Shown: positions 1 through 11,203 of the stretch, in pieces
Layout: each line of letters opens with the position of its first letter
How positions within the stretch are numbered: position 1 is the first letter of the stretch
Assembly: GCF_010015445.1 (NCBI RefSeq)
Contig: NC_053116.1
Location: 43,463,707-43,527,706 of the forward strand
Direction: 5' to 3'
DNA: 64,000 nucleotides
From: Perca fluviatilis
Lineage: Eukaryota; Chordata; Actinopteri; Perciformes; Percidae
The notes under the pieces: generated by a model
Told to the model about the DNA's origin: nothing
The model's database searches: none
What the model saw: the letters and a program-made list of their open reading frames with translations, nothing else
Position numbers and translations under genes: made by a program

Positions 1-29
1 CTGTAATGTTCACCGTCTTAGTTTAGCAG

Positions 30-132
30 GTTAGCATGCTATCATTAGCATGCTAACATTAACATAAGATCAGTGAACACAGCTTAGCGTGTTAGCATGC
101 TATCATTAGCATATGACCAGTGAACACAGCTT
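30..132. repeat. Short imperfect tandem duplication
   Basis: A block containing GTTAGCATGCTATCATTAGC followed by a CAGTGAACACAGCTT-like stretch occurs twice in a row, the second copy slightly shortened. No coding content is seen. Confidence 0.6.
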
Positions 133-292
133 GCCTTCATCAGAAGCATTTCTCTGACCACAGGTCCTTTTGGCTCAAGTGACTTGGTGTTTTCGTTACC
201 CATTACAAGATTGCAGTAGTTCTACTTTTCACTATGATGTAGCCGTCGCTACAAAGCTTAGTTTAATCTCGGTAAACCTTGCTAAATCCGGG

Positions 293-412
293 ACAGTTCA
301 CAGTCTGTCTCTTGATAAATTCACAGAAATATCTGACAAGTTCACAGACATTGTCCTTCTTATTGATCTAGTTCACAGACTAAATCTGACCAGTTCACAG
401 ACTTGGTCCTTG
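293..412. repeat. Degenerate short tandem repeat (GTTCACAGACT-like)
   Basis: The words GTTCACAG and TTCACAGA recur about five times at spacings of roughly 25-35 bases. The 83-codon open frame across this stretch shows no recognisable motif and is probably chance. Confidence 0.45.
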
Positions 413-439
413 TATGGATAATCTATTGTCACACCCGTG

Positions 440-1349
440 TGTGACGGGGCGCATAGCTGCCGTCACGGTAGCGATGCGCTACCTAGTTTAGCTCACAAAG
501 ACTGAGTTTAAATGTTGCCTGTGTATGTTTTGTTAGCATGTCAATATGCTCTGTTACGTATTATATGCTCCGTTCCAAATCATCTGTTAAACTTTCCATT
601 CATTTGATTCCACACAGTAATCCCGTAGCGTTCTTGTGCACATATTTACAGCTAATACTGCGGTGATTTCTAGGCTATAGCTATATTTATCAATACATCA
701 TATTCTGTTTAAAACCATACTGTTTGTCACAAACATCATCATTTATAATAATCACACAACACTTACGTCTATGTTAATTTGCTGTTTATTTAGTTTAAAA
801 GGTAACAGGATAACTTGTAGTCTTGGTGGCTTACCAGCGTCTGCTCTGTTGTTGTTAAAGGAAAGTTTGCCGCGATCGGCGAGTTTAAATGACGTTACTA
901 CATCCGGGGTAACAGGAAATTATTGTAATTTTGAGTAATTATTTATTTTGTCTGTCAAAGTCTTTGGTGGCTTAGTGGAATGTTTTGGTGAGTCAGATAT
1001 AAATCTTCGGTAAATTTCTAGCCTACTAGATCTGTTAATTTTGGCTGATTGTAGCTTTTATTGTCTGTTTGCCTTAGCCACCCCTGTATTTTATTTGGGG
1101 TTGGTATCTTCCAATTCCAGGGGTGCGCTACAGGCCTATATAGACTGTCAGTTTCAGTTGCTCGAGAGAGCTAGAGAAGCTTTTTCTTTTTTTTCTTTTT
1201 TTTCTTTTGGTTTTGTTAATTGATTATTTTGCCTATAGGCCTTAATTTGGGACAAGTATAATAAAATCCCATCCTTTTTGACACCACTTTTGATTCCGTC
1301 TGAGTGTCTACATCTGCTCACGACCATTCTGTTGCATCTACCCTCAACA
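440..1349 (+). repeat. 5' LTR of Gmr1-like element
   Basis: Begins TGTGACGGGG and ends CTCAACA, and matches 5905-6947 with few substitutions over its whole length. It contains AATAAAA near 1258, a plausible poly(A) signal. It lacks a block of about 130 bases that the 3' LTR has after the shared word GAGCTAGAGAAG. The stretch TTTGGTGGCAGTGG directly after the LTR is the likely primer-binding region; the tRNA was not identified. Confidence 0.92.
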
Positions 1350-1409
1350 TTTGGTGGCAGTGGTTTCCGGGTTAGCAGTGTCCGAGCAGCACTCTATGGG
1401 TTAAGATAA

Positions 1410-2184
1410 GTGAAGAAGGAGCGGGTACGGCAACCCCTAGCGATGGTTTGGCGATGGGAGCCAGGCCCAAATCCACGGCGGCGGCGGCACGGCCTCCCTC
1501 TCCGGAGGGGACAGGACGGAGCGCTTGGAGAAAGTGGTGAGAGCGATGGTGGAGTCTCAGGGCGTCAGCAGCACCAGATGGAGGCAGAGGCCGTCAAGAC
1601 AGGAGATGGAAAGGTAGAGCACCAGTTCAGGCAACTGCAGCAACTGGTTGAGACGAAGTCTGTAACAACGCAGGAGACGGGACAGACACTTGCTGGACAG
1701 CAGCAGAGGGACCCCCCCGCCACGCTTCGCAGCCTCCGATCAGCTCTACAACATGCCATTTCTGGATGTGCCAACTCCTCAGCCACAGCCAGGTCAGCAC
1801 ACAGCACCCAGGATGCAGAGCTCCCTCGACTCCACAGCTTTTGGCCTTGCCGCATCACCACACCTTCAACGGGGGTGGACACCCCCTAGGATGTCCCCCT
1901 ATGAAGAGGACGAAGATATTGAGAACTATTTAACCACCTTTGAAAGATTGGCAGCAGCAAGTCAGTGGCCCCCTGAGACTTGGGCATTGTACCTGGTGCC
2001 ATTGTTAAAGGGTAAGGCTAGATCTGCCTACGTAGCCATGAGTTTGGCAGATAGCCGTGACTACATGAAAGTGAAGCAGGCTGTTTCGGCTAGTTCAACA
2101 TCAGCGCCCGAGACTTACGCCAACGTTTCCGGTCCAAGACCGTTGTGGCGGGTGAGACGGCGAAAGAACTTCAAGCCCGGCTGA
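1410..2184 (+). pseudogene. Gag N-terminal/capsid remnant
   Basis: Two overlapping open frames (1410-1889 and 1690-2184) cover the start of gag. The second contains a capsid-like helical stretch around 1905-2080 (acidic EDEDIENYL, then TFERLAAASQWP and LLKGKARSAY), the pattern of retrotransposon gag capsid domains. The frame breaks near 2100-2150, and the rest of the capsid-like region continues in another frame. The initiator codon is not certain, because the N-terminal frame is low-complexity and arginine-rich. As a decayed copy it is unlikely to assemble particles. Confidence 0.7.
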
Positions 2185-3644
2185 AGGACCTGATGGGGAA
2201 ATGGCTAGTTCCAGAGTTGCTGACCAATGAGGAGGTGTGTGACCGAATCGTGTTGGAGCAGTTCCTGGACATGCTGCACCCTGAGCTTCAGGTATGGGTG
2301 AGAGAGCGCACCCCTGCCTCGTCAGCGCAAGCTGCAGACCTGGTGGAGACCTTCATGGCCGCCAGGCAATCCAGAAGAGGCCCACAACAGCAGGACTGGA
2401 GAAAACCCTACCAAGCAGCCCAGCGGGAGCCAGACAAGACATTCTCTGGTAAGTCTGTGGGTGGTAGTGGTCGTGTGTTTAAACCCTCCAATGGCCCCAA
2501 TAGCCCCGGTGTTAGCACCATTCCAGCTAGAGCACCTAGGGTACTTGTATGCCATGGTTGTGGCCAGCCAGGTCACATTAGGCCCAATTGCACAGTGCAG
2601 AGAATGTCTGATTCCAGAATATGTTACATACCTGGCCATAGCAAGCACTTATCTGGTACTTCTTCCGATGTAACAGTCCCTGTGAAGATAGGTGGAAAGA
2701 CAGTTCAGGCTTTAGTTGATACAGGAAGTAGTGTTTCGTTTATTCGTAAGTCCTGTTTGAAGTCTGATTTCCAGCCTGTGGGCACAGTGAGGGTCCGCTG
2801 CATCCATGGTGATGAGTCTGAGCACCAAACAGGCGAGGTTCTCATTGAGATTAATGGCCAGACGTACTTGTTAACTGTAGGGATTTTGGATAAATGCCCT
2901 TATCCTGTGATTCTAGGCCAGGATGTACCAGTTCTTACAGAGCTATTACAAAGTGTTGACACAGTTGATGCTTATGTTACAACTAGAGCCCAGGCTAGAG
3001 ATGGACCAGACACTGATGTTTGGTCAGAGTTACCATTTGAGAGTTGCCCTGGTGGCAAACCTAGAAAGTCCAAGGCAGAGAGGCACAGAGCGAAAGTGTC
3101 AGGTACAGTGCTGCAGGAAGGTCTGTCCTCCCCACAGTTAGAGGGTACTGAAGCCTTTTGTGAGGACTTCCAGATGCTTCAGCAGGCGGACCCCACTCTT
3201 AGCTCGTGCTTTTCGTCTGCAAAAAACCCAGATGAGGCTAGGGAAGCCATGAGGGAAGGTGACACATGTTTTGTTGTCAATAATGAGAAACTGTATCGAG
3301 TGAGTACAGACACAGAGCAGTTGGTTGTTCCTGAGGCTCTTAGGACCAAAGTGTTGCACTTGGGACACAGTGTTCCATGGTCAGGACATCTGGGCAGGGA
3401 AAAGACAGAGAAGAGAATCCTGCAAAGATTCTATTGGCCAGGTTTCAGCAATGACATAGCAGAATACTGTAGGTCATGTCCAGAGTGCCAGTTGTCTGCT
3501 CGCTCCAAGAGAGGTTTAAAAGCTCCCCTCATCAGTCTTCCCATTATTGACACACCTTTCAGTCGCATTGCCATGGATGTAGTTGGTCCCTTAGAGAGGA
3601 GTAGGGCAGGTTACCGCTACATCTTGGTGATTTGCGATCGCTAA
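2145..3644 (+). pseudogene. Gag C-terminus, zinc knuckle, protease, integrase N-terminal and core start
   Basis: One 499-codon frame. Residues 1-75 are helical and SCAN/capsid-like. A CCHC knuckle (C136, C139, H144, C149) binds nucleic acid in this family. The retropepsin active site is D192-T-G at about 2718. An HHCC integrase zinc-binding domain follows (H408/H415, C445, C448), then the integrase core with its first catalytic Asp at D478. The frame stops at 3642-3644 just after ICDR, inside the integrase core. Integrase therefore follows protease directly with no RT between them, which is the diagnostic feature. The downstream core continues out of frame. Confidence 0.85.
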
Positions 3645-4101
3645 CGCGGTACCCAGAGGCATTCCCCCCCGAAACACTAAGGCAAGGCAGGTGGCCAATA
3701 GTTTGCTTCAACTTTTCTCCCGTATGGGTGTCCCCAAGGAAATCTTAACCGATCAGGGTACTAACTTCACTAGTAAGACATTGAGGCAGGTGTACTCCCT
3801 GTTAGGGATTCGGGGCATTAAAACCACACCCTACCACCCGCGAGACCGACGGAATGGTTGAGAGATTCAATCAAACCCTGAAGTCGATGCTGCGGAAGTT
3901 CGCGTCCGAAGTCGGGAGCTGACTGGGACCAGTGGCTTCCTTACCTGTTGTTCGTACATAGAAGTACCGCAGGCATCGGGACGGGTTCTCTTCGAACTAT
4001 TGTTCGGACGGGAGGTGAGAGGCCCGCTTGACATCCTCTGAGAGAGTTGGGAGGGGGACGCTCCTCGCCAACCAACTAACATCGCGAGCTATGTCCTGAA
4101 G
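3645..4101 (+). pseudogene. Integrase core, frameshifted
   Basis: There is no long open frame, but the core motifs are still visible piecewise: TDQGTNFTS, with the second catalytic Asp at 3751-3753, and MVERFNQTLK, with the catalytic Glu at 3860-3862. Frames change at least twice between 3640 and 3900 and again before 4100, so this part of integrase is inactivated. Confidence 0.75.
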
Positions 4102-4788
4102 ATGAGGGAGAAACTGGACGAGCTGAGCTCCATGGCCCACCAACACCTGGCCCGGGCTCAGACGAGGCAAAAGACGTGGTATGACCGGACAGCACGCAGT
4201 CGCTCCTTTGTGTCCGGACAGAAGGTGCTACTGTTGTTGCCGTCGTCGGAAAGCAGTCTGCTGGCGAAGTGGCAAGGCCCTTTCACGGTACTTCGCAGGG
4301 TCGGCGAGGTCACCTATGAAATCGTGATGCCAGACAGACGTCGCTCCAAGCAGATCTACCACGTGAACCTCCTAAAGCGATGGATTGACCGACAATCTTC
4401 TATTCAAGATCAGCTGTGGGCACGAACTGTGGAAGAGGAAGAGGAGCCGTTGGAGCAGTACTTTCCTACTGCGGGCGGCGAGTCGACCTACCCCTCCGTC
4501 ACCCACTTGTCTGCTGAACAGCAGGAGGACCTGTTGACTATTGTCCCAAGGGGCCTATTTCAGGATCGGCCAGGGCGAACAGGCGTCATCACCCACGACA
4601 TCAAACTGACTTCTCCAGGCCCCGTCCGGCAGACCGCCACCAGGGTTCCAGCGCGACTGATCCCCGCGCTGAAGCAGGAGGTATTGGCGATGCTGGAGAT
4701 GGGGGTGATCGAGAGATCACGCAGTGAGTGGTGCAGTCCCGTGGTCCTGGTGCCGAAGAAGGACGGGGGGGCTCCGTTTCTGTGTTGA
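4102..4788 (+). pseudogene. Integrase C-terminal domain and start of reverse transcriptase
   Basis: A 228-codon frame. The first ~95 residues resemble the basic C-terminal domain of Ty3/Gypsy integrases (WYDRTAR, GQKVLLLLP, KWQGPF, YHVNLLKRW). After an acidic linker comes the RT N-terminus (RLIPALKQEVLAMLEMGVIE, then WCSPVVLVPKKDGG). The frame ends by a shift in a run of G near 4764-4771, which separates it from the rest of RT at 4724-5821. The linkage integrase-linker-RT inside one frame proves the gene order. Confidence 0.85.
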
Positions 4789-5821
4789 CTTATCGAAGCT
4801 GAATGCCATCTCAGCTTTTGACCCATATCCCATGCCCCGTGTGGATGAACTGGTGGAGCGTCTGGGGAAAGCTGAGTTCCTCAGCACCTTGGATTTGTGT
4901 AAAGGGTACTGGCAGGTGCCGCTTTCACCCCAGGCACAGGAGCTGACGTCCTTCAAAGCTCCATCTGGTCTGTTCCAGTTCAGGGTTATGCCCTTTGGCC
5001 TGCATGGCGCAGCGGCGACTTTTCAGCGTCTCATGGACGAGGTGCTGAGGGGCGCCGAGGACTACGCCGCAGCTTATATTGATGATGTCATTATCCACAG
5101 TTCGTCATGGGACGAACATCTTCGACACCTGAGTGATGTCTTCCAGAGGATTCGTCAGGCCGGGTTGGTGGTGAACGCCAGCAAATGCCAGCTTGCTCGG
5201 TCTGAGGTGAGCTACCTGGGATATATCCTGGGTGGTGGCACCATATGTCCGCAGGTTGGCAAGGTGGACGCCATCCGCAGTGCCCAGCCACCTTCAACCA
5301 AGAAGGGGGTGCGGTCTTTCCTGGGGTTGGTCGGCTGGTACAGGCGTTTTATCCCCAACTTTTCGAGCCGTGCTGTTCCCCTGTCTGACCTCACTCGCAA
5401 GACCAGCCCTAACAAGGTGGTCTGGACTGCTGAGTGTGAGGCAGCTTTCCACGATCTCAAGGAGAGCATGTGCTGGGAACCGGTATTGCAGAGTCCCGAC
5501 TTCTCCTTGCCCTTCACTGTGCAAACCGACGCTTCAGGCATTGGCCTGGGGGCGGTGTTGTTGCAGGGTGAGGGGGCAGACAAAAGACCCATACAGTTTG
5601 TGAGCCGCAAACTGTTCCCTCGCGAGACACGATACTCCATTGAAAAGGAGTGTCTTGCCATCAAGTGGGCTCTTGATACTTTGAAATATTACCTTGTCGC
5701 CAAAGAGTTTGTCTTGGAGACAGACAACAGGCCCTTGCAGTGGCTACACCGCATGCGTGACTTTAATTCCAGGATTACCCGCTGGCACCTGTCCTTGCAG
5801 CCGTACAAGTTTACGGTGTGA
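4724..5821 (+). pseudogene. Reverse transcriptase and RNase H of Gmr1-like element
   Basis: A 365-codon frame with RT motifs in order: FCVDLSKLN, LDLCKGYWQVPL, FQFRVMPFGL, and the catalytic YIDD box encoded at 5075-5086, followed by LGYIL and the thumb (GVRSFLGLVGWYRRFIPNFS). RNase H begins with QTDASGIGLGAVL (catalytic Asp at 5528-5530) and includes the E/D motifs EKECLAIKWAL and ETDNRPLQWL. A stop at 5819-5821 comes early; the following bases in another frame still read as the end of RNase H (ADFLSRPEMD). The enzyme copies element RNA into DNA in the particle. This copy is broken at both ends by frameshifts. Confidence 0.9.
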
Positions 5822-5890
5822 GGTATAGGGCGGGAAGAGATGTACATTTTGCTGACTTTCTGTCACGTCCTGAGATGGACCTGGACGCTC

Positions 5891-5904
5891 TTCTTATGGG
5901 GGTG
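5891..5904 (+). other. Polypurine tract before 3' LTR
   Basis: TTCTTATGGGGGTG lies immediately before the 3' LTR start at 5905. Its G-rich run fits the plus-strand primer position of LTR retroelements. Confidence 0.55.
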
Positions 5905-6947
5905 TGTGACGGGGCGCATAGCTGCCGTCACGGTAGCGATGCGCTACCTAGTTTAGCTCACAAAGACTGAGTTTAAATGTTGCCTGTGTATGTTTTGTTA
6001 GCATGTCAATATGCTCTGTTACGTATTATATGCTCCGTTCCAAATCATCTGTTAAACTTGCCTCCACACTCCACACAGTAATCCCGTAGCGTTCTTGTGC
6101 ACATATTTACAGCTAATACTGCGGTGATTTCTAGGCTATAGCTATATTTATCAATACATCATATTCTGTTTAAAACCATACTGTTTGTCACAAACATCAT
6201 CATTTATAATAATCACACAACACTTACGTCTATGTTAATTTGCTGTTTATTTAGTTTAAAAGGTAACAGGATAACTTGTAGTCTTGGTGGCTTACCGGCG
6301 TCTGCTCTGTTGTTGTTAAAGGAAAGTTTGCCGCGATCGGCGAGTTTAAATGACGTTACTACATCCGGGGTAACAGGAAATTATTGTAATTTTGAGTAAT
6401 TATTTATTTTGTCTGTCAAAGTCTTTGGTGGCTTAGTGGAATGTTTTGGTGAGTCAGATATAAATCTTTGGTAAATTTCTAGCCTGCTAGATCTGTTAAT
6501 TTTGGCTGATTGTAGCTTTTATTGTCTGTTCGCCTTAGCCACCCCTGTATTTTATTTGGGGTTGGTATCTTCCAATTCCAGGGGTGCGCTACAGGCCTAT
6601 ATAGACTGTCAGTTTCAGTTGCTCGAGAGAGCTAGAGAAGGAGGGACGTTAGTCTGTGAAGGCTCTGGTGACTAGTGCAAAAACGTCAAACTTGTATACA
6701 GCTGTAACTTTGTATTGTTTAATAAGTTTTGACTCTCATGTCAATTTATTTTATTTTTGTGGAAGTATTTTTTTTTCCCCTTTTTCTTTTTTTTTCTTTT
6801 TATTTTGGTTTTGTTAATTGATTATTTTGCCTATAGGCCTTAATTTGGGACAAGTATAATAAAATCCCATCCTTTTTGACACCACTTTTGATTCCGTCTG
6901 AGTGTCTACATCTGCTCACGACCATTCTGTTGCATCTACCCTCAACA
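5905..6947 (+). repeat. 3' LTR of Gmr1-like element
   Basis: Near-identical to 440-1349 but about 133 bases longer. The extra block (about 6639-6780, from GGAGGGACGTTAGTCTG to a T-rich run) sits between GCTAGAGAAG and TTTTCTTTTT. The LTR ends CTCAACA and is followed by CCGTG, the second target-site copy. Confidence 0.92.
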
Positions 6948-7029
6948 CCGTGTTTTTTGAGTTCTAATCTATGTCACACTCACGTTGGAGAAATTTTCAG
7001 AAATATGTCCGTTATCTGTTCAAAAATAC

Positions 7030-7225
7030 CACTAGATAAAAGACAAGAATAAAATTGACAGTACAGTATAAGAACTGAGAGATAAAATACGTGAATAAAA
7101 GTTACAGTGCAGTATAAGAAATTAAACATTGATAAAATTGATAGTGCAGTATAAGAATTTAAAGAACTGAGAGATAAAATATGCAAATAAAAGTTATAGT
7201 GCAGAATAAGAAATTAAACATTAAA
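7030..7225 (-). repeat. Tandem duplication in L2 3' UTR
   Basis: Two copies of a ~95-base unit with the words CAGTATAAGAA, AACTGAGAGATAAAATA and AAATTAAACATT recur head to tail. It lies at the 3' end of L2 copy A. Confidence 0.6.
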
Positions 7226-7289
7226 GAGCAGTTATCGAGTGTCATACAGTGTCATCAATGCAACTTCAGTATAACAAATGAACAGTTAT

Positions 7290-7951
7290 TTAAAGAAAGG
7301 CAACATCAAAAAGATAGGTCTTTAGCTTTGATTTAAAAGAACTGAGAGTTGCTGCAGACCTGCAGTTTTCTGGGAGTTTGTTCCAGATATGTGGAGCATA
7401 AAAACTGAACGCTGCTTCCCCCTGTTTAGTTCTGACTCTGGGGACAACAAGCAGTCCTGTCCCAGACAACCTGAGAGGTCTGGGTGGGTCATAGTGTAGT
7501 AGCAGATCAGAAATGTATTTTGGCCCTAAACCATTTAGTGATTTATAAACCAGCAAAAGTATTTTGAAATCAATTCTTTGAGGCACTGGAAGCCAGTGTA
7601 GAGACTTCAGTACTGGAGTGATGTGATCCACTTTCCTGGTTTTAGTGAGGACTCGAGCAGCAGCGTTCTGAATCAGCTGCAGCTGTTTGATTGATTTTTT
7701 AGGGAGACCTGTAAAGACACCGTTGCAGTAGTCAAGTCTACTGAAGATAAAAGCATGGACAAGTTTTTCCAAATCCTGCTGAGACTTAAGTCCTCTAATC
7801 CTTGATATATTTTAAGGTGGTAATAGGCTGACTTTGTAATTGTCTTAATGTGGCTGATAAAATTCAGGTCTGAATCCATGACTACACCAAGATTTCTGGC
7901 TTTGTCTGTTGTTTTTAACATTGTGGTTTGAAGCTGAGTGCTGACTTTCAA
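7290..7951 (-). pseudogene. L2 ORF2 C-terminal part
   Basis: Two overlapping minus frames. They include LDYCNGVFTGLPKKS, NAAARVLTKTRK, HITPVLKSLHWLPV and WNKLPENCRSA, the conserved thumb/C-terminal region shared by all other L2 copies in this window. The frame ends at TYLFDVAFL, a typical ORF2 end. A frameshift near 7770 separates it from the catalytic part. Confidence 0.85.
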
Positions 7952-8338
7952 TCATTCCTCTTTTGCTCCAAAAACAACCACCTCAGTTTTTTCGTCATTT
8001 AATTTAAGAAAATTCTGGCACATCCAGTCGTTAATTTGTTCAATGCACTTAGTCAGTTGTTGTATTGGACTATAGTCCCCTGGAGATAAAGTTATATAAA
8101 TTTGTGTGTCATCCGCATAACTATGGTAACTTATTTCATTGTTTTCCATAATCTGAGCCAGTGGAAGCATGTAGATGTTAAACAGGAGAGGCCCCAGAAC
8201 TGAGCCTTGGGGAACTCCGCATGTCATATTTGTATGCTCAGATGTATAATTCCCTATAGACACAAAGTAGTCCCTATTCTTTAAATACGACTCAAACCAC
8301 CTTAGTACTGAGACAGAGATGCCAACCCAGTTTTCCAA
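7952..8338 (-). pseudogene. L2 reverse transcriptase catalytic core
   Basis: A 128-residue frame with [29 protein letters not shown] and the YADD catalytic box, then [12 protein letters not shown]. In LINEs this domain performs target-primed reverse transcription. The upstream RT region (8340-8812) is recognisable ([22 protein letters not shown]) but contains a stop. Confidence 0.85.
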
Positions 8339-8814
8339 TCGGTCTAGTAATATGTCATGGTCGACCGTATCAAATGCAGCACTGAGATCAAGTAATACTA
8401 AGACTGAAATTTTGCCACTATCTGTGTTTAAGTGGATGTCATTAAATACTTTAACAAGGGCTGTCTCAGTGCTGTGATGTGGTCAAAAACCCGACTGGAA
8501 GGCATCAAAATTGTTGTTTAGTGACAAGAAAAGGTTGAGTTGTTGAGAAACCGTTTTTTCAATGATTTTACTTAAAAATGGAAGGTTTGATATCGGCCTG
8601 TAGTTGCTCATTAGTGACGTGTCTAGATTGTTCTTTTTTAAGTGGCTTGATGACTGCAGTTTTCAGGGCCTGTGGGAAGATACCTGAAAGAAGAGATGTG
8701 TTTACAATCTGTAGAAGATCTATAGCCAAAGAATTCGAAACATTTTTGAAAAGGCCCGTTGGTAGAATATCAAGACAACAGGAGGAGGTTTTCAGATGTT
8801 GTATAATGTCCTTG

Positions 8815-9405
8815 TAATGGGAAAATTACATTTAAGCACAATTCCTTATATTTTTATGTTTAATTCGTACTTTAATTCTCTCACAAATGCTGAAAGAGTC
8901 TATCTCATTCCCACATGCAGATTTTGATTCTAACTTTGTGAGACATGCAGTCTGGAACATTATGTCAGCACTGTTAGCCTGAACCGATAAAGGTACAAGG
9001 TCGCCCTAAAACTATCTCTAGTTTTCGCATGCCAGTTTAGCTGTAACTGGGGGGATGACAGTCGTACAGGGAGGAGGAGGTGAGATGGCTCCGAGATGTC
9101 TCTTTTATTCCTCTGATTGTCTTCATGTGTATCAGATTGCCTGTCGAAATTGTAGAATCATAATAATCCAAGTGCGTCTGTGTTGTCACTCTGAAGATGC
9201 ATATAAGCCTGGGGTTCTTGTTCACTTTTTTGAGAAACTGACTCCACACTGGGCTGCGGACTTTTGTGAAATCATGTTGCTCCTATATTTGCAAATATAT
9301 CTTTTTTAATAAAATACAAAAACCCAACTTGGTTTTAGTCTCAGTCTGTCTTATTTGTTTCAATTTACTAAACTCTGAAAACTCTTCCCCCTGCTGCAAA
9401 GGAAA
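8815..9405. other. Unidentified ~590-bp insertion in L2 copy A
   Basis: The L2 reading frame is recognisable on both sides: a NLEDVVE-type stretch from 9410 upward and IIQHLKTSSCCLDILPT from 8812 downward. Nothing L2-like lies between. The insert is AT-rich with no clear terminal repeats. Short open frames inside show no recognisable domain. Confidence 0.5.
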
Positions 9406-9766
9406 CTTCCACGACATCCTCCAGGTTTTTACGGTTAATCATAGTGAATTGGGTCATATTGGAATTTGTTTTGCCTGGACACTGTGACAACACATACTCT
9501 GTACTCGATATGGAAGCACTGACTGTCTAATTTTCTGAATTTTGTCTTCGAAGAAGGAGGCAAAGTCATTGCAGGCCTTGGTGGATAAAAGTTCAGGTGC
9601 TACTGGTACTGGAGGGTTTGTTAACCTATCAACAGTAGCAAACAAAGCACGTGAATTATTATTGTTTTTGGCAATAATGTCCGAGAAGAAGGACCGCCTA
9701 GCATTCCTGAGTTCCAAATTATAAGTGCGAAGTCTCTCTTTATAAGTGTTGTAGTGGACCTGGAGA

Positions 9767-10822
9767 TTAGTTTTTCGCCACCTGCGTTCTGCTTTTCGAC
9801 GCTCTCTTTTTTGTTCTCACTCGTATGACATTTCTCCATGGAGATCTTTTCTTACCAGAGAGAGCTTTGACCTGAGTGGGAGCAATGGCATCAATAACAT
9901 TTGTAATTTTACAATTGAAATTGTCTACAAGCTCAGTGACTGAGACCCCTGAGAGGGTGGGTGTGGAGGAGAAAAGCTGAATGAATGATTCATTGGTGTT
10001 TTCAGTGATATACCGTTTTCTGATTAACTTTGTTTGGACACTTTTGTGCATAGAGATAGTGCCATTAAAGCAAACACAGGAATGATCAGAGAGAGCAGCA
10101 TCAGTCACCACAACCTTGGAAATGTTCAAACCCTTGGAGATAATCAAGTCCAGAGTGTGCCCCTTATTGTGCGTAGGCTCTGTCACATGCTGAGTCAGTC
10201 CATAGTTCTCAAAAATACAACACAGTTCTTTGGTCCCTCTATCCTGGGGGTTATCAACATGAATGTTGAAATCACCAGCAATAACTACACAATCAAAGTT
10301 AATATAGATTATAGACAGCAGCTCAGTAAAGTCGTCAAAGAAGGATGCACAATATTTAGGTGGTCTGTAGATATTTAGAAATATAGGTCGAGGGGAGGAC
10401 CTTAGCTGAAGAGCCACATATTCAAAAGAAGCAAAGTTTCCATAAGATATTTGGGTACATTGGAATGAGTCATTAAACAAGATGGTGATTCCACCTCCTT
10501 TCTTATTCACTCTGTACTCACTCATAAAACTGAAGTTAGGGAGAGCTGACTCAATGAGAACAGCAGCACTGTTATTATGGTCTAACCAGGTTTCAGTTAA
10601 AAACATAAAATCAAGATTGTGTTTAATAATAAAAGCATTGACTAAAAATGATTTACTTGCCAAAGACCTGACATTTAGTAAGGCTAGTGCTATTGTGTTA
10701 AAATAATTTTTTGGGACAGGTTGTTGCTGACGAGGAATGGATGCTAAATTTGCCAAGTTGGCAGTTAAGTGCTTCTTTTTCTTACTTAGCAGATTCACCA
10801 TTCTTTTTCTATTACCTATCAC
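9767..10822 (-). pseudogene. L2 ORF2 endonuclease domain
   Basis: A 351-residue frame with the APE-type endonuclease signatures LLNVRSLASKS, FLTETWL, VIAGDFNIHV and LSDHSCV (the His is part of the catalytic SDH box). This enzyme nicks target DNA for LINE insertion. The frame is open across the whole endonuclease but shifts near 9770-9840 before the linker (ELRNARRSFFSDI). The start Met at 10822 is the first in frame. Confidence 0.85.
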
Positions 10823-10860
10823 AACATAGATTGAAGAATAATTTAATACACAGGGCCCAG

Positions 10861-11203
10861 GCTTGTCCTGGAACCTGAAAACCTATTCTGATAGGCTAGC
10901 TAGCATGTTTAGCTTAGCATTGGCTTTAGCTACGACCTACGGAGGTAGATGTTATGAAAAGATTAATGAGAATTTGTTTGTTTGTTTGCCGAACTTTCCG
11001 GGGATTTAACATTACGCAACCATTCATGTCCTTCTAGCTGCCACCACGTTGGTTATTAACATTCGCTATAAATCGGTTATAGGGTTAGTGTCATTGTGTA
11101 ACGTTCCAGTTTTATTAAGTTAACGTTACACTGGGATGGAGAGTCTGGGGGATGTGTTGATCAGTTATAGGATGTCATTAGTTATAGAAGCAGTGCATAT
11201 TAC
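10861..11203. other. Unannotated AT-rich interval
   Basis: No open frame, exon-like segment or terminal repeat is seen. It may include the L2 5' UTR (GCTAGCTAGCATG near 10900). Confidence 0.4.

Larger units (their letters stand above)
435..6952 (+). mobile_element. Gmr1-like Ty3/Gypsy LTR retrotransposon, decayed
   Basis: Two long direct LTRs (440-1349 and 5905-6947) bracket gag, protease, integrase, reverse transcriptase and RNase H remnants. The flanking pentamer CCGTG is present at 435-439 and 6948-6952, a 5-bp target-site duplication as expected for Ty3/Gypsy integration. The domain order read directly is gag, zinc knuckle, protease, integrase (zinc-binding, core, C-terminal), then RT and RNase H. 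This is the Ty1/copia-like order described for Gmr1 of cod and related deuterostome Ty3/Gypsy elements. Several frameshifts and stops break the polyprotein, so this copy is not autonomous. It probably sits in intron 3 of slc25a20, in antisense orientation to that gene. Confidence 0.92.
7010..10860 (-). mobile_element. L2-type LINE (copy A), interrupted
   Basis: Minus-strand remnants of one ORF2: endonuclease at 10822-9767, a linker at 9717-9410, RT fingers at 8812-8340, the RT catalytic part at 8338-7952 and the RT C-terminus at 7951-7290. A 3' UTR with an internal ~95-base tandem duplication lies at 7225-7030. The order and motifs (SDH endonuclease, [14 protein letters not shown]) match the L2/Maui clade of the CR1-L2 group. 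No ORF1 was found upstream. Stops, shifts and a ~590-base insertion inactivate it. Confidence 0.85.

Noticed and set aside
1565..1882. Antisense frame over gag
   Set aside because: Shadow of the gag frame on the opposite strand with no motif of its own.
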